DNA of 64,000 nucleotides, taken from JAJPKK01 sp963787675 (lineage in GTDB: Bacteria; Pseudomonadota; Alphaproteobacteria; Rhizobiales; Xanthobacteraceae). The notes below the pieces were generated by a model, which saw nothing but the letters and a program-made list of their open reading frames with translations, had not been told where the DNA came from and ran no database searches. Numbering within the stretch: position 1 is the stretch's first letter; every line of letters starts with the position of its first letter. Where the stretch lies: contig CAWBDV010000019.1 in assembly GCA_963787675.1 (NCBI GenBank), positions 301,204 to 365,203 of the forward strand, given 5' to 3'. Positions 8,012 to 17,670 of this stretch are shown one piece after another. The translations under genes were made by a program, and so were the position numbers.

Positions 8012-10349
8012 TTACTTACCCTCGCGACACGCGGCCCAGACCTTCTCCGGGGTCGCCGGCATGTCCAGGTGAGCGGCGGCGGGAACCGCATTGGCAATCG
8101 CATTCATGATGGCGGCGAGCGCGCCGGTGGTGCCGGCTTCGCCCACACCCTTGACGCCAAGCGGGTTGGTGGTCGCCGGCACGCTCTGCTCGGCCGCCGT
8201 GAACGACGGGAGATCGGCGGCGCGCGGCATGGCGTAGTCCATGAACGAGCCGGTCACGAGCTGACCGCCGCTGTCATAGACAAGGCGCTCCATCAGCACC
8301 TGGCCGAAGCCTTGCACGATCGCGCCGTGCACCTGGCCTTCGACGATCATGTGATCGAGCACGTTGCCGCAGTCATCCACGGCGACATAGCTGATCAGCG
8401 AAACCGCACCCGTGTCCGGATCGATCTCAACCTCGGCGATATGGCAGCCGTTGGGAAAAGTCTGCGGCGTATCGACCGTGAGCTTGGTGTCGAGATCCGC
8501 GGGAATCTCACCGCGCCGCTTGCGCTCCTTCGCTTCCGCCGCAAGATCGACGAGGCTGATCCGGCGATCGGTGCCGGCGACCGTGAAGGTGCCGCGCTCG
8601 TAGACGATGTCCTCTTCGGCGGCTTCGAGCTTGTCGGAGGCAAGGCTGCGGCCTTTGCGGATCACCGCTTCGACCGTGCGCACGATCGCGGTGCCGACAG
8701 TGATGGTTGAGCGCGACGCGACCGACGACGAGCTTGTCACGCCGAGCGAACTGTCGCCCTGCCGCAGCATGACGTGCTCCGGCGTGATGCCGAGTTCGCG
8801 CGCAACGAGGCGTGGAAACACCGATGCATGCGCCTGGCCGGTCGATTGCGAGCCGACCTCGACCGCAATTCGGCCATCGCCGGGAAAGGAGATGCCGGCG
8901 CCTTCCGTCGGCATGCCGCCGGCGTGTTCGAGAAAGCAGGAAATGCCGATGCCGCGACGCTTGCCGCGACGCGCCGCTTCGCGACGGCGCGCGGCGAACT
9001 CGTCAAAGCCCGCGATCGCGAATGCCTTCGCGGCCACCGCCGGGAAGTCGCCGCTGTCGTAGGTGGTGCCAACCGGCGGCTTGTACGGCATCGCCGACGG
9101 CGGGATGAGGTTGCGTTTGCGGATCGTATGCGGCGCGATTCCACTGATGCGCGCCGCTTCATCGACCAATCGTTCCAGGAGATAATTCGCCTCCGGGCGG
9201 CCGGCGCCGCGATAAGGCGCGGTCGGCACGGTGTTGGAGAAGGCGCAACGCACCCGCACGTCGATGGCCGGTATGCGGTACATGGCGGGGAGGCAGCGAG
9301 CAAAATTGTTGGTCGCGAGATGGATGCCGACGAAGCCCACGTAAGCGCCGAGGTTGACCACGCAGTCGAGGCGCAGCGCCAGGAATTTGCCGTTGCGATG
9401 GAGCGCGAGCTCGCCGTCGGCGAACATGTCGCGGGCCTGATTGTCGCTGACGAAGGATTCCCCGCGCGTCGCCATCCAGTGCACTGGGCGCCCGAGCATT
9501 TTCGCGGCTACGAGCAGCACCGGGTATTCGGGATAAACCGGCGAACTTCATGCCGAAGCCGCCGCCCACGTCCTCGGTCACCACGCGCAGCTTGTCCGGC
9601 TTGATGCCCATGACGCCGGCGAGAGCGTCGCGTTGCACGATCGCGCTTTGTGTGCACACGCGCATGGTATAGCGGTCGGTGGCGGCATCGTAGCTTGCGG
9701 TCGCACCGCGCGGCTCCATCGCCACCGCGGCAATCCGCTGATTGAGATGCGACACCCGGGCAACGAGCGGCGCCTCGGCGATGATGCGGGCAACCTCGCG
9801 CTCATTGGCGCCGTCGGGTGAAGCCGGTGTTTGCCAGTCGATGGAGAGATTGCCGGGGGCCTGCGGCCAGAGTTGGGGCGCGCCCGGCGCGATCGCGGCG
9901 CGTGCGTCGGTAACGACGGGAAGTTCCTCGTAGTCGACGCCGACGCGGTCCGCCGCATCCTGTGCAAGCGCCGTCGAGGTCGCGACCACGAGCGCGACCG
10001 GTTCGCCGACATGCATGACGCGATCGGTCGCGAGCGGCGGCCGAACCGGATTGATCAGCGCCGCACCGTTGCGACCTGGCATCGGGAAATGGGTGTAGAT
10101 CGTGCCGATGCCGGCGACTTTCATATCGGCCGCGGTGAGCACCGCGAGCACCCCGTCGGCGGACCGGGCCGCCGCGACATCGATGCTGCGAATCTTTGCA
10201 TGAGCATGCGGCGACCGCACGAAGACGCCGTACACTTCGCCTGGCAGCGGGGCGTCATCGAGAAAGCGGCCGCGGCCGCGCAACAGCGCCTCGTCTTCGA
10301 CCCTCGGCAACGCGTGCCGGCCGGCCGCTTCACTTGAACTGCTCATCAT
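8012..10349 (-). CDS. xanthine dehydrogenase family molybdopterin-binding subunit, read in two frames (surplus base near 9535-9548)
   Basis: About 778 residues after repair. The N-terminal part (from 10349) runs through VEDEALLRGRGRFLDD to DVGGGFGMKF. The remainder (YPEYPVLLVAAKMLGRPVHW onward) is in a neighbouring frame down to 8012. Dropping one T from AAGTTC gives GMKSPVYPEYP, the expected family motif. The catalytic Glu is in GVGEAGTTGALAAIMNAI. It is a CoxL/XdhB-type large subunit without an export leader, so cytoplasmic. No FAD or [2Fe-2S] partner is adjacent. A divergent homologue starts 150 bases away. The substrate is unknown. Confidence 0.8.
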
Positions 10350-10499
10350 TGGATGTCCGTCGTCGCGGCGGTAACACCAAGAGCCCGCGCCGTTGTCAAC
10401 CCATGCCCCATGTCGAGTTGAGGTGGCGCCGATGTGGAGCCCGGCGTCGGATTGGTATAAGCACGGCGACTTCGCGGGGCGGAATGGTGGAGCGTAGAT
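10350..10499. promoter_or_regulatory. divergent promoter region between two molybdenum-hydroxylase large-subunit genes
   Basis: This 150-base gap separates a minus-strand and a plus-strand gene of the same family, so it must hold promoters for both. I see no clear -35/-10 pair or operator palindrome. Confidence 0.4.
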
Positions 10500-12878
10500 A
10501 TGTCGACGGCGGAACGGCGCCAACCTTATATCGGCCGGGCGCTGCCGCGCTTCGAGGATCGGCGCCTCGTCGCGGGACGCGGACGCTACACCGACGATTT
10601 CTCGCTCGAGGGGCAGGCCTATGCGGTGTTCGTGCGCTCGCCGCACGCCCACGCCCGAATCGTGTCGATCGACGTGGCTCCGGCGACGAGCCTGCCGGGC
10701 GTGATCGCCGTTTTCACGGCAGCCGATTACGCCGCGTCCGGCGGGCGCGGCGTCAACCACATCGCGAACCCGGCCTCGACCCATGACGTGAAGGTCAAAT
10801 CATTCACCGGACCCGGACGCCGCACGGCGTTCGAGAAGCCGCATCTGCCGCTCGCGACCGACCGCGCGCGCTACGTCGGCGAGCCGGTGGCGATGGTGGT
10901 GGCCGAAAGCCGCGCGATCGCCCAGGACGCCAGCGAATTGGTCGTCGTTCACTACGAGGAGCTGCCCGCGGTCACCGATGCGGTCGCCGCGCTCAAGCCC
11001 GGCGCGCCGCAGCTCCATGCTGAACTTCCCGGCAATCTTGGCGTCGAAACCTTATTCGGCGATGACGCAGCGGTCGCAGCTGCCTTCGCCGGCGCCGATC
11101 TCGTCGTTGCGCAGACTTTCCGCAATCAGCGCGTGGCATCGGCACACATGGAGCCGCGCGCGGCGATCGGCAGCTATGACAAAGACGAGGACGTCTACAC
11201 CATCATCACCTGCAGCCAGGGCGCGGTGCGCATCAAGCAGACCATCGCGGCCGGCCTCGGCGTGCCGCCCGAGCGGGTCCGCGCCCGCACTCACGATGTC
11301 GGCGGCGCCTTCGGACTTCTGAGCAACGTCTATCCCGAGCAAGTGATGGTGACCTGGGCGGCACGGCGCGTCGGCCGCCCGGTGAAATGGAACGGCGACC
11401 GCACCCAGGCCTTTCTCACCGATTATCAGGGCCGCGACATCGTTACCGAGGCACGGCTCGCGCTCGCGGCAGACGGGCGATTTCTCGGGCTTGCCATCGC
11501 CATGACCGGCAATATCGGCGCTCATCCGGTGACGTATGTGCCACTCTCCAACGCCTATCGGGTGACGCCGACCATCTATGATTTCCCGGTCGCGACAGTC
11601 GCGATTCGCGGGGCACTCACCAATACGGTGCCGACCGCACCATTCCGCGGCGCCGGTCGCCCCGAAGCGACGTTCGCGCTCGAGCGCCTGATCGACATTG
11701 CTGCGCATCGACTCGGCATGGATCGGCTGGCGCTGCGGCGGCGCAATCTCGTTCCCCGCGCCAAGCTTCCCTACGAATCCGCGACCGGTCTCATCTACGA
11801 CAGTGGAAATTTCCGCGCCAACATGGATGCCGCCGTCAAGCTCGCCGACTGGCACGGCTTTCCGGCACGGCGGCGCGAAGCGAGGCGGCGCGGCATGCTC
11901 GCCGGCATCGGCATTGCGAACTACGTCGAGTCACCCGTCGGGCAACCCAATGAATATGTCCGCGTGACAGTGCATCCCGACCACGCCATCGAAGCGGTGG
12001 CCGGCACGCAATCGAGCGGGCAAGGGCACGAGACGACGTTCGCGCAAGTGCTCGCCGACCGGTTTCAAGTGACCCCCGACGAGGTCAAGCTTGTCACCGG
12101 CGACACCAAGATCGTGCCGGCAGGCGGCGGCACCCATTCGGACCGTTCGATGCGGCTCGCCGGCACGCTTCTGGTCGAGGCCTCGGGGCGGATCATCGCC
12201 CAAGCCCGCAAAATCTTCGCGGCACTCGCGGGCTGCAGCGAGAGCGACGTGAATTTCAACGATGGCTTCTTCGAATCGCCGCGCTCCAACCTGCGCCTCG
12301 ATATTTACGACGTCGCGCGCGCGATCGCCTCCGACCCCGCGTTGTCGCAGGAGTTGCGCACGCCGCTGACGAGCGAAGCGAGCTTCAGCGGACGCATCCC
12401 CGCCTACCCGACCGGATGTGCGGTGTGCGAGGTGGAAGTCGACCCGCAGACGGGGTTCGTTGCGATCAAGCGCTATTCGTCGGTCGACGATTGCGGGCAG
12501 CCGATCAATCCGCTGATCCTCCATGGCCAGGTCCATGGCGGCATCGTGCAAGGCGCCGGCCAGGCGCTGTCCGAATGCTTCCGGTGGGAGCCGGACTCGG
12601 GCCAGGTCCTCACCGCAAGCTTCATGGATTACGGGATGCCGCGCGCCGACTGGGTGCCGAGTTTCACCGTCGCACTGGCAGAGGATCCGACCAAAGGCAA
12701 TCCGCTGCGCGTCAAGGGCGGCGGCGAAGCCGGGATCACGCCGTCGCTCGGCGTGATCATGAACGCCATTGTTGACGCGCTCTCGGTCTACGGCATCGAA
12801 CACCTGGACATGCCGGCGACGCCGGCGCGGGTGTGGGCTGCCATCCGGGAAGCCGCGCGCAACGCGCCGCAAAAATGA
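10500..12878 (+). CDS. xanthine dehydrogenase family molybdopterin-binding subunit (intact)
   Basis: 792 residues, full length for the family. The N-terminal domain begins GRALPRFEDRRLVAGRGRYT. The molybdopterin loop is DVGGAFGLLSNVYPEQ, further family motifs are PFRGAGRPEATFALERLID and GTQSSGQGHETTFAQ, and the catalytic Glu sits in GGGEAGITPSLGVIMNAI. It has no leader peptide. It is paralogous to the divergent gene at 8012-10349. Neither has its medium (FAD) or small (Fe-S) subunit gene beside it, so they may share subunits encoded elsewhere or form a mixed enzyme. The reaction cannot be assigned. Confidence 0.9.
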   Translation: MSTAERRQPYIGRALPRFEDRRLVAGRGRYTDDFSLEGQAYAVFVRSPHAHARIVSIDVAPATSLPGVIAVFTAADYAASGGRGVNHIANPASTHDVKVKSFTGPGRRTAFEKPHLPLATDRARYVGEPVAMVVAESRAIAQDASELVVVHYEELPAVTDAVAALKPGAPQLHAELPGNLGVETLFGDDAAVAAAFAGADLVVAQTFRNQRVASAHMEPRAAIGSYDKDEDVYTIITCSQGAVRIKQTIAAGLGVPPERVRARTHDVGGAFGLLSNVYPEQVMVTWAARRVGRPVKWNGDRTQAFLTDYQGRDIVTEARLALAADGRFLGLAIAMTGNIGAHPVTYVPLSNAYRVTPTIYDFPVATVAIRGALTNTVPTAPFRGAGRPEATFALERLIDIAAHRLGMDRLALRRRNLVPRAKLPYESATGLIYDSGNFRANMDAAVKLADWHGFPARRREARRRGMLAGIGIANYVESPVGQPNEYVRVTVHPDHAIEAVAGTQSSGQGHETTFAQVLADRFQVTPDEVKLVTGDTKIVPAGGGTHSDRSMRLAGTLLVEASGRIIAQARKIFAALAGCSESDVNFNDGFFESPRSNLRLDIYDVARAIASDPALSQELRTPLTSEASFSGRIPAYPTGCAVCEVEVDPQTGFVAIKRYSSVDDCGQPINPLILHGQVHGGIVQGAGQALSECFRWEPDSGQVLTASFMDYGMPRADWVPSFTVALAEDPTKGNPLRVKGGGEAGITPSLGVIMNAIVDALSVYGIEHLDMPATPARVWAAIREAARNAPQK

Positions 12879-13138
12879 CGCACTGCGATATCAGGGTAAT
12901 GCGACGCAATTGTTACAAGTATAACGTTCGGTTATCACATTTTGCGATAGCGAAAATTTCGAAGACTTTGATGTAAATGGACTTGATCTTCTTTGCTGCA
13001 TTGCACATCTGACCGCGCATCGGCTCGTTGTCGCCAATGACGACGCTGACCGTCGTACTTTCGCAGTGCCCGTTGCTGTCGAATAGCTTTCGTAGCCGCT
13101 TCGAAAGACAAAGTATAGATTTTTAAAGGAGGCCTCAC

Positions 13139-13390
13139 ATGAAAGCATCACTCGCCCTGAGCGGATCTGCTTTCGCGCTGGCATTGAGCGTCGCATCGGC
13201 TTGTTCCGCCGACGTGCAATCGGGCGATCTTCCGCTCGATCGGAGTGCTGGGGCCATTCGCGCCATCACCACCCCGCCGGGCGGCGCCGGCAATTGCGGG
13301 CCGATCTTCGACACCGGTCTCTTCGTCCCAACGGAGCGCGATCCGTTCATCAGCGGGCCATTGTCGAGAGATCCCGATTGCGCGCGATAA
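13139..13390 (+). CDS. small secreted protein of unknown function
   Basis: 83 residues with a clear signal peptide (MKASLALSGSAFALALSVAS) preceded by AAAGGAGG. The mature part is short and rich in Gly, Pro and Asp, with two cysteines (GNCGPIF, DPDCAR) that could form a disulfide. I do not recognise a family. The strong ribosome site and leader make it a credible gene. Confidence 0.65.
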   Translation: MKASLALSGSAFALALSVASACSADVQSGDLPLDRSAGAIRAITTPPGGAGNCGPIFDTGLFVPTERDPFISGPLSRDPDCAR

Positions 13391-13625
13391 TCGCGCTGCC
13401 GGTTCGTCAAAAGCTGCCGTCAGTCAAAATTAGACCTGTCCGAGGCGCGTGCGAAATGCGCGTCGATCAGGCACTGTCTCGTGCGCCTGCCGTTCGGCAG
13501 CGCGCTGGCACAGGGACGCAAACCTCTTAATCGAGTCCGGATGCGGGCTCCGCACCGACTCAGATCAGCTCAGGATCGATGGCGGACCAGCGCCCGCCAC
13601 ATCAGGTTGAACGCGGATTTCCTCT

Positions 13626-13982
13626 TTACACGCCGCCACCAGGCACGAAGCACCGGATGTAAAACGCGTTGGAGCCCTGGCGGACGTACCACACGACAGC
13701 TTCACCGACCGGATTGCCCGCATTGTAGACGATCGCTTCCGGCGGCACCGGACGCCATTCGCCCTCGATCGGCACCCAGTAGCCGTCGCTGCGGATGTCA
13801 TAAGACGTACGGTGGCCATCTGCGATATCGCAGCACGGCACGCCGTGCGGACTGCGCACGCTCTTGAACCAGGACCGGACACTGTCCGGCACTTCGTTGT
13901 ATTGGCCGTTGTCGAATGCCAGGGCGGCATAAGATACGGACGTTATGGCAGCAATGAACAAGCCACGCATGATCATGCGCAT
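13626..13982 (-). CDS. secreted protein of unknown function
   Basis: 118 residues: a signal peptide (MRGLFIAAITSVSYAALAFD) followed by a compact domain with VPCCDIADGHRT, WRPVPPEAIVY and a final CFVPGGGV. I recognise this as a recurring unnamed exported family in Bradyrhizobium-type genomes. The paired cysteines suggest a periplasmic disulfide or metal site. The start at 13982 is set by the leader. Function unknown. Confidence 0.75.
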   Translation of the reverse strand: MRMIMRGLFIAAITSVSYAALAFDNGQYNEVPDSVRSWFKSVRSPHGVPCCDIADGHRTSYDIRSDGYWVPIEGEWRPVPPEAIVYNAGNPVGEAVVWYVRQGSNAFYIRCFVPGGGV

Positions 13983-14296
13983 GTCGTCGTTCCTCGCATG
14001 TGTTGGCCGCATTTGCGGTACGCGGAACTCGTCCGCGCCAGGTTGCGGCAATCCCTGAGGGGCCCCAACTCACCGACGCATGCACGCGCGGCGCCCACGC
14101 TCAAAACTTTAGCAATATTCGCGCCAAGGCTGCGGTATCGGAGGGATGCCGCGCGCGCGGCGTCACGTTCGTGTTATTTCAGCATCATCAACCCGCAACG
14201 AATCGACAGCATGCGGCTGTCGGATACCGCTGCGGGCAAAAACGGCAGGAATTTTCGGGCGCGCCTTTCCGCCGGGACTTCCGCGAGAGCAAGACG

Positions 14297-14752
14297 ATGA
14301 CCATGGAAAGTGTGCACACATCCGAATCAGCTGCCCTCGAATGGGCACACCGCTTGTTCACCGAACTGCCGATCGCGGCTCTGCTCGGCGCGCGTCCCCT
14401 CGGATGCGATCCGCAGCGCGGGCGGTTCACCGTCGCATTCGACGCGCGAGCCGATTTCTGCAACCTGATCGGATCGATCCAGGGCGGCATGCTCACCGCG
14501 ATGCTCGATCTCGCGATGTCGTTTGCGACGCTGTGCACACTGGAAAACGGCTTCGTCGTGCCGTCGCTCGAAATGAAGACAAGCTTCATCGCGCCCGCCC
14601 GCCCCGGCGCCATCACCGGGGAAGGCGCCTTGCTGCGCAGAGGCCGCACCATCGCTTTCATGGAGGGGCGCCTCCTCGACAGCCAAGGCACCCTCCTCGC
14701 CGTCGCCAGCGCGACCGGCCAGATCAGACCACGCCCGACGCCACCGCCATGA
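14297..14752 (+). CDS. PaaI/YbgC-type hotdog-fold thioesterase
   Basis: 151 residues. The hotdog helix segment NLIGSIQGGMLTAMLDLAMS carries the GG/D signature of PaaI-type acyl-CoA thioesterases, and SLEMKTSFIAPARPG follows as the second conserved strand. The start at 14297 gives the family length. It probably hydrolyses an aryl- or acyl-CoA in the cytoplasm. It is monocistronic, directly upstream of tRNA-Phe, and belongs to the chromosomal backbone. Confidence 0.85.
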   Translation: MTMESVHTSESAALEWAHRLFTELPIAALLGARPLGCDPQRGRFTVAFDARADFCNLIGSIQGGMLTAMLDLAMSFATLCTLENGFVVPSLEMKTSFIAPARPGAITGEGALLRRGRTIAFMEGRLLDSQGTLLAVASATGQIRPRPTPPP

Positions 14753-14881
14753 GGGAGGCGGGCTGACTCTTGACCGTCGCCCGGTTGGCGACTGCGCCAC
14801 CGTATCGATCCGGTCATGTGGACAGCACCGGCCCGACCCACTATAACCCCGCCGCTGTCCGCTTCGCCCGGCGAGGCCAGC

Positions 14882-14957
14882 GCCCAGGTAGCTCAGTTGG
14901 TAGAGCACGTGACTGAAAATCACGGTGTCGGTGGTTCGATTCCGCCCCTGGGCACCA
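14882..14957 (+). tRNA. tRNA-Phe (GAA)
   Basis: 76 bases including encoded CCA. Acceptor GCCCAGG pairs with CCTGGGC. The D arm is GCTCAGTTGGTAGAGC. The anticodon loop CTGAAAA gives GAA. The T arm is GTCGGTGGTTCGATTCCGCC. It is intact. Its 3' end is the integration site of the island that follows. Confidence 0.98.
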
Positions 14958-14958
14958 A
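14938..14958 (+). repeat. attL: 3' end of tRNA-Phe
   Basis: The segment GATTCCGCCCCTGG-G-CACCAA at the tRNA end recurs at 57689-57708 with one G fewer. The core lies between the T arm and CCA, the usual crossover zone for P4-type integrases. Confidence 0.85.
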
Positions 14959-15070
14959 TAGGTATCCTCACCGTTCTGCATAGCTTCCCGCGGATATCGA
15001 AAAAATCGCGTAATTGCAGATAGTTATAGCAGCAACGTCGTTCATGGCATCCCGTTGCTTCTCACGCAGA

Positions 15071-15120
15071 TGGGGGTAGACTTTGGGGTATCGAGACAGC
15101 GATGACGGGGCGATACCCCC
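15071..15120. promoter_or_regulatory. putative integrase arm-binding repeats at the left end
   Basis: Three copies of a GGGGGTA/TGGGGTATCG word sit here: GGGGGTAG at 15072, TGGGGTATCG at 15084 and an inverted CGATACCCCC at 15111-15120, abutting the integrase ATG. Matching words lie near the right end (57614-57636). This symmetry suggests arm-type integrase sites that could also control the integrase promoter. Confidence 0.6.
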
Positions 15121-16308
15121 ATGCCGCTTTCGGACCTTTTGATACGAACCACCAAGCCGCGCGAGCGGCCGTTCAAGCTCTCCGATGCAGGCGGGCTGCA
15201 TCTGCTGGTGCAGCCGAACGGCAGCAAGCTCTGGCGTCTCAAGTATCGCTTTCTCGGACGCGAGAAGCTTCTCGCGTTCGGCGCCTACCCCCTCGTCCCT
15301 CTTGCTGACGCGCGGCGCAGACGTGACGAGGCGAAGCGATTGCTGCTCGACGGCGTCGACCCGTCCGCACAACGCAAGGAGCAGAGGCTCGCGGCGCGGA
15401 TATCCGCGAACAACACCTTCGGCGCGATTGCCCAGGAGCTACTCGCGAAGAAGGAAGCCGAGGCGGCCGCCGGCTCGACGATGAGCAAGAACCGGTGGTT
15501 GCTTGAAGACCTGGCCAGTTCGCTGGCGACGCGGCCCATCGCGGAGATTACGGCCGCCGAGGTTCTCGCGCTGCTCCAGCGCGTGGAGAAGAGCGGCCGA
15601 CGGGAGACCGCACGCCGACTGCGCGGCGCGATCGGCAGCGTCTTCCGCTATGCGATCGTGACGCTGCGCGCGACGAACGACCCGACGATCGCGACGCATG
15701 GGGCGCTGTTGGCGCCTCAGGTCAAGCATCGGGCCGCTATCGTCGACGAGAAGCGGCTCGGCGCTCTCATGTGCTCCATCGACGAGTACGACGGATGGCC
15801 GACGTTGCGAGCTGCGCTGCAATTGCTGGCCCTGACGATGACGCGTCCGGGCGATGTTCGGCACATGCGGCGCTCGGAGATAGACTTTCATGCGGCGCGC
15901 TGGCGCATACCGGCCGAGCGGATGAAGATGCGCCGACCCCACGACGTGCCCCTTTCCAAGCAGGCTGTGGCGACTTTGAAGGATATTTGGCCGCTCTCAG
16001 AGGGCGACGAGTTGGTCCTGCCATCAATCCGGTCAGCCAAGAGGCCGCTATCCGACAACGCCATGAATTCAGCCCTGCGCAGGATGGGCTATGCCCAGGA
16101 CGAGATGACCGCGCACGGGTTTCGATCAGCCGCGAGCACCATCCTCAACGAGCGCGGCTTCAATCCTGATGTGATCGAGGCCGCTCTCGCGCATCAAGAC
16201 GAGGACGAGGTTCGACGGGCATATAACCGATCGGCTTATTGGAGGGAGAGGACAAAGCTTATGCAGGCATGGGCGGACATGCTGGATATGTTTCGCTCGG
16301 CCACTTGA
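15121..16308 (+). CDS. P4-type tyrosine integrase
   Basis: 395 residues. The N-terminal DUF4102-type arm-binding region has GGLHLLVQPNGSKLWRLKYR. The catalytic domain carries Arg in TRPGDVRHMRRSEID, the His-Arg box in AHGFRSAASTILNERG, and His and Tyr in LAHQDEDEVRRAYNRSAYW. All catalytic residues appear present. It begins 163 bases after tRNA-Phe and inserts or excises the island at the tRNA 3' end. The ATG directly follows an inverted arm-like repeat, hinting at autoregulation. Confidence 0.96.
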   Translation: MPLSDLLIRTTKPRERPFKLSDAGGLHLLVQPNGSKLWRLKYRFLGREKLLAFGAYPLVPLADARRRRDEAKRLLLDGVDPSAQRKEQRLAARISANNTFGAIAQELLAKKEAEAAAGSTMSKNRWLLEDLASSLATRPIAEITAAEVLALLQRVEKSGRRETARRLRGAIGSVFRYAIVTLRATNDPTIATHGALLAPQVKHRAAIVDEKRLGALMCSIDEYDGWPTLRAALQLLALTMTRPGDVRHMRRSEIDFHAARWRIPAERMKMRRPHDVPLSKQAVATLKDIWPLSEGDELVLPSIRSAKRPLSDNAMNSALRRMGYAQDEMTAHGFRSAASTILNERGFNPDVIEAALAHQDEDEVRRAYNRSAYWRERTKLMQAWADMLDMFRSAT

Positions 16309-16343
16309 TCCTCGGACGCCTATCCTTTCACGACATAGTTTGG

Positions 16344-16349
16344 TATAAT
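16344..16349 (+). promoter_or_regulatory. -10 box TATAAT, possible leaderless start
   Basis: A perfect TATAAT within TTTGGTATAATTT ends 6 bases before the ATG at 16356. If used, transcription would begin about at the start codon, giving a leaderless mRNA. No convincing -35 box is seen. Confidence 0.4.
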
Positions 16350-16355
16350 TTTCCT

Positions 16356-16631
16356 ATGGAAATAGAGATTGATGAGGAAAAATTGAGTGGTGGCCGCCCC
16401 ATGGAACTGGCGATACTTCGAGAGACGGCAGGACGCTTATTTGATGGCAATACGGTTCGTTTTGCGTTTGCCGAGCTTAAAGATAAAGAAAATAAGCCAC
16501 TTTTAAGCATGAAGATAATTGTTGTCGAACGCCTTACTTTGTTTTTCTTCAAAAAAAGCGACGGCAAGTGGCATTACGACGGGTGGGAAATGGGGGACTA
16601 TAATAATTACTGGACCGAAGAAAATCTATAA
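16356..16631 (+). CDS. small AT-rich hypothetical protein
   Basis: 91 residues, charged and aromatic (MKIIVVERLTLFFFKKSDGK, WHYDGWEMGDYNNYW). Its base composition is clearly more AT-rich than the integrase next to it, a sign of separate acquisition. I recognise no family. There is no ribosome site, but TATAAT lies immediately upstream. The gene follows the integrase by 47 bases. Confidence 0.5.
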   Translation: MEIEIDEEKLSGGRPMELAILRETAGRLFDGNTVRFAFAELKDKENKPLLSMKIIVVERLTLFFFKKSDGKWHYDGWEMGDYNNYWTEENL

Positions 16632-16655
16632 TTATGCCATGAGGGAATAGGCGCG

Positions 16656-16706
16656 GGGATCCTCGGTTTAAGAAACCGCGATTCTATCCGCCTGAGCTAC
16701 GGGACC
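16656..16706 (-). other. tRNA-Arg(UCU)-like remnant
   Basis: Read on the minus strand, the segment starts GGTCCCGTAGCTCAGGCGGA and has an anticodon arm CGGTTTCTTAAACCG whose loop gives TCT (Arg). The D arm is degenerate, and the T arm and 3' acceptor strand CGGGACC are missing. It is a 5' tRNA fragment, probably scar tissue of an older integration or deletion, and not functional. Confidence 0.55.
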
Positions 16707-16764
16707 AAAGTAATATCAACGTGTTAGCCGGTGCCTCTGACTGTAGTTTGGCATCCCGGTGGCA

Positions 16765-16983
16765 CTACTTAGACGCCATTCGTTGTAACAGCTTTTCGGC
16801 TTCCTGCCGAGTCAGCCGCTTGCCTATCATCTTCCCAGGAACGCGCCCGGCCATCTTTTCATCGAGCTGGCGTCCCTCTGCGAACTCCCCCTCGTCGAGT
16901 TTGTCGAGCGAAGCGCGAAGCCGCGCGGCGATGAGGGAATAGGCCGGCAGGATGACGACGGAGACGCGGCCGTCGAGCCTATA
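16765..16983 (-). pseudogene. C-terminal gene remnant, function unknown
   Basis: An open frame of 72 codons with no start codon runs from just after an in-frame TAG at 16984 to a TAG at 16765. It reads like genuine protein: VVILPAYSLIAARL, LDKLDEGEFAEG and MIGKRLTRQEAEKLLQRM. The missing 5' end and nearby tRNA remnant suggest truncation by deletion. I do not recognise the family. Confidence 0.5.
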
Positions 16984-17081
16984 CTAGCCAATACAAGAAC
17001 ACGCGATTACGCTTTCATCCGATACATTCCAGAGCCCGACGCGAGGAGGGGACAATCGCGGACTTCGAAGGGAGCTAGCGA

Positions 17082-17324
17082 GTGGCAGAGAGCGAACCAG
17101 AGTGCCTGCACTGCGAGATAAACGAAGTCGTGCGAAAGCATATCGAGAGGCATGAGCGAAGCAACTTGCCCGATCTGGTGGCGAAGTTGGGCGAAAGCCT
17201 TGTCGATCTGATCTTGCTGGGACCCGAGGACCAGTGGGGGAATCTGCTGGCGGAGGCCATGAGCCACATCGGCAACGTGTATCTCGAAAAGAGCGGTGCG
17301 GTCGAAACGGAGACGACCCATTAG
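17082..17324 (+). CDS. small hypothetical protein with N-terminal CxxC
   Basis: 80 residues from a GTG start with AAGGGAG upstream. CLHCEINEVVRKHIERH near the N-terminus is followed by a helical region (DLVAKLGESLVDLILLG). It looks like a small accessory protein family of rhizobial islands, but I cannot name it. It stands alone with good coding character. Confidence 0.55.
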   Translation: MAESEPECLHCEINEVVRKHIERHERSNLPDLVAKLGESLVDLILLGPEDQWGNLLAEAMSHIGNVYLEKSGAVETETTH

Positions 17325-17402
17325 TCTCCCTTAGGTCTTGACTCTCGTTCTCATTTTGTTCTTATAATTGGTCCGCTAGGCATCCGGTGTTGGAGGCCGG
17401 TG

Positions 17403-17645
17403 ATGACCTACTTTGTTGCGTTGCCGTTCCTGCGTGTCGACGGCGGCTTGGCTCCGGGGGAAGCCGTCGAATGTCCTCATGCCGCCGCCGCGATTCGGCG
17501 AGCGGAGGCTATGTCATCTAAAGAGCCAAACGCTGGGGCGGTGGCGTTTTCGCGCTCGGGCAGTCCTTTGCTCGGCGAGTTTGAGGAGGCAGTGATCCTG
17601 GGAACGTTTGGCGACGTTCCCGATGACTTCAGGTTCGTCGCTTGA
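17403..17645 (+). CDS. small hypothetical protein
   Basis: 80 residues starting MTYFVALPFLRVDGG, preceded by GGAGGCC. The pattern of an N-terminal strand, AAAIRRAEAM helix, AVAFSRSGSPL and a C-terminal FGDVPDDFRF matches a recurring unnamed rhizobial family. No catalytic motif is seen. Confidence 0.65.
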   Translation: MTYFVALPFLRVDGGLAPGEAVECPHAAAAIRRAEAMSSKEPNAGAVAFSRSGSPLLGEFEEAVILGTFGDVPDDFRFVA

Positions 17646-17670
17646 GGGAGCGGGGAGGAGGTCGTGCCGG

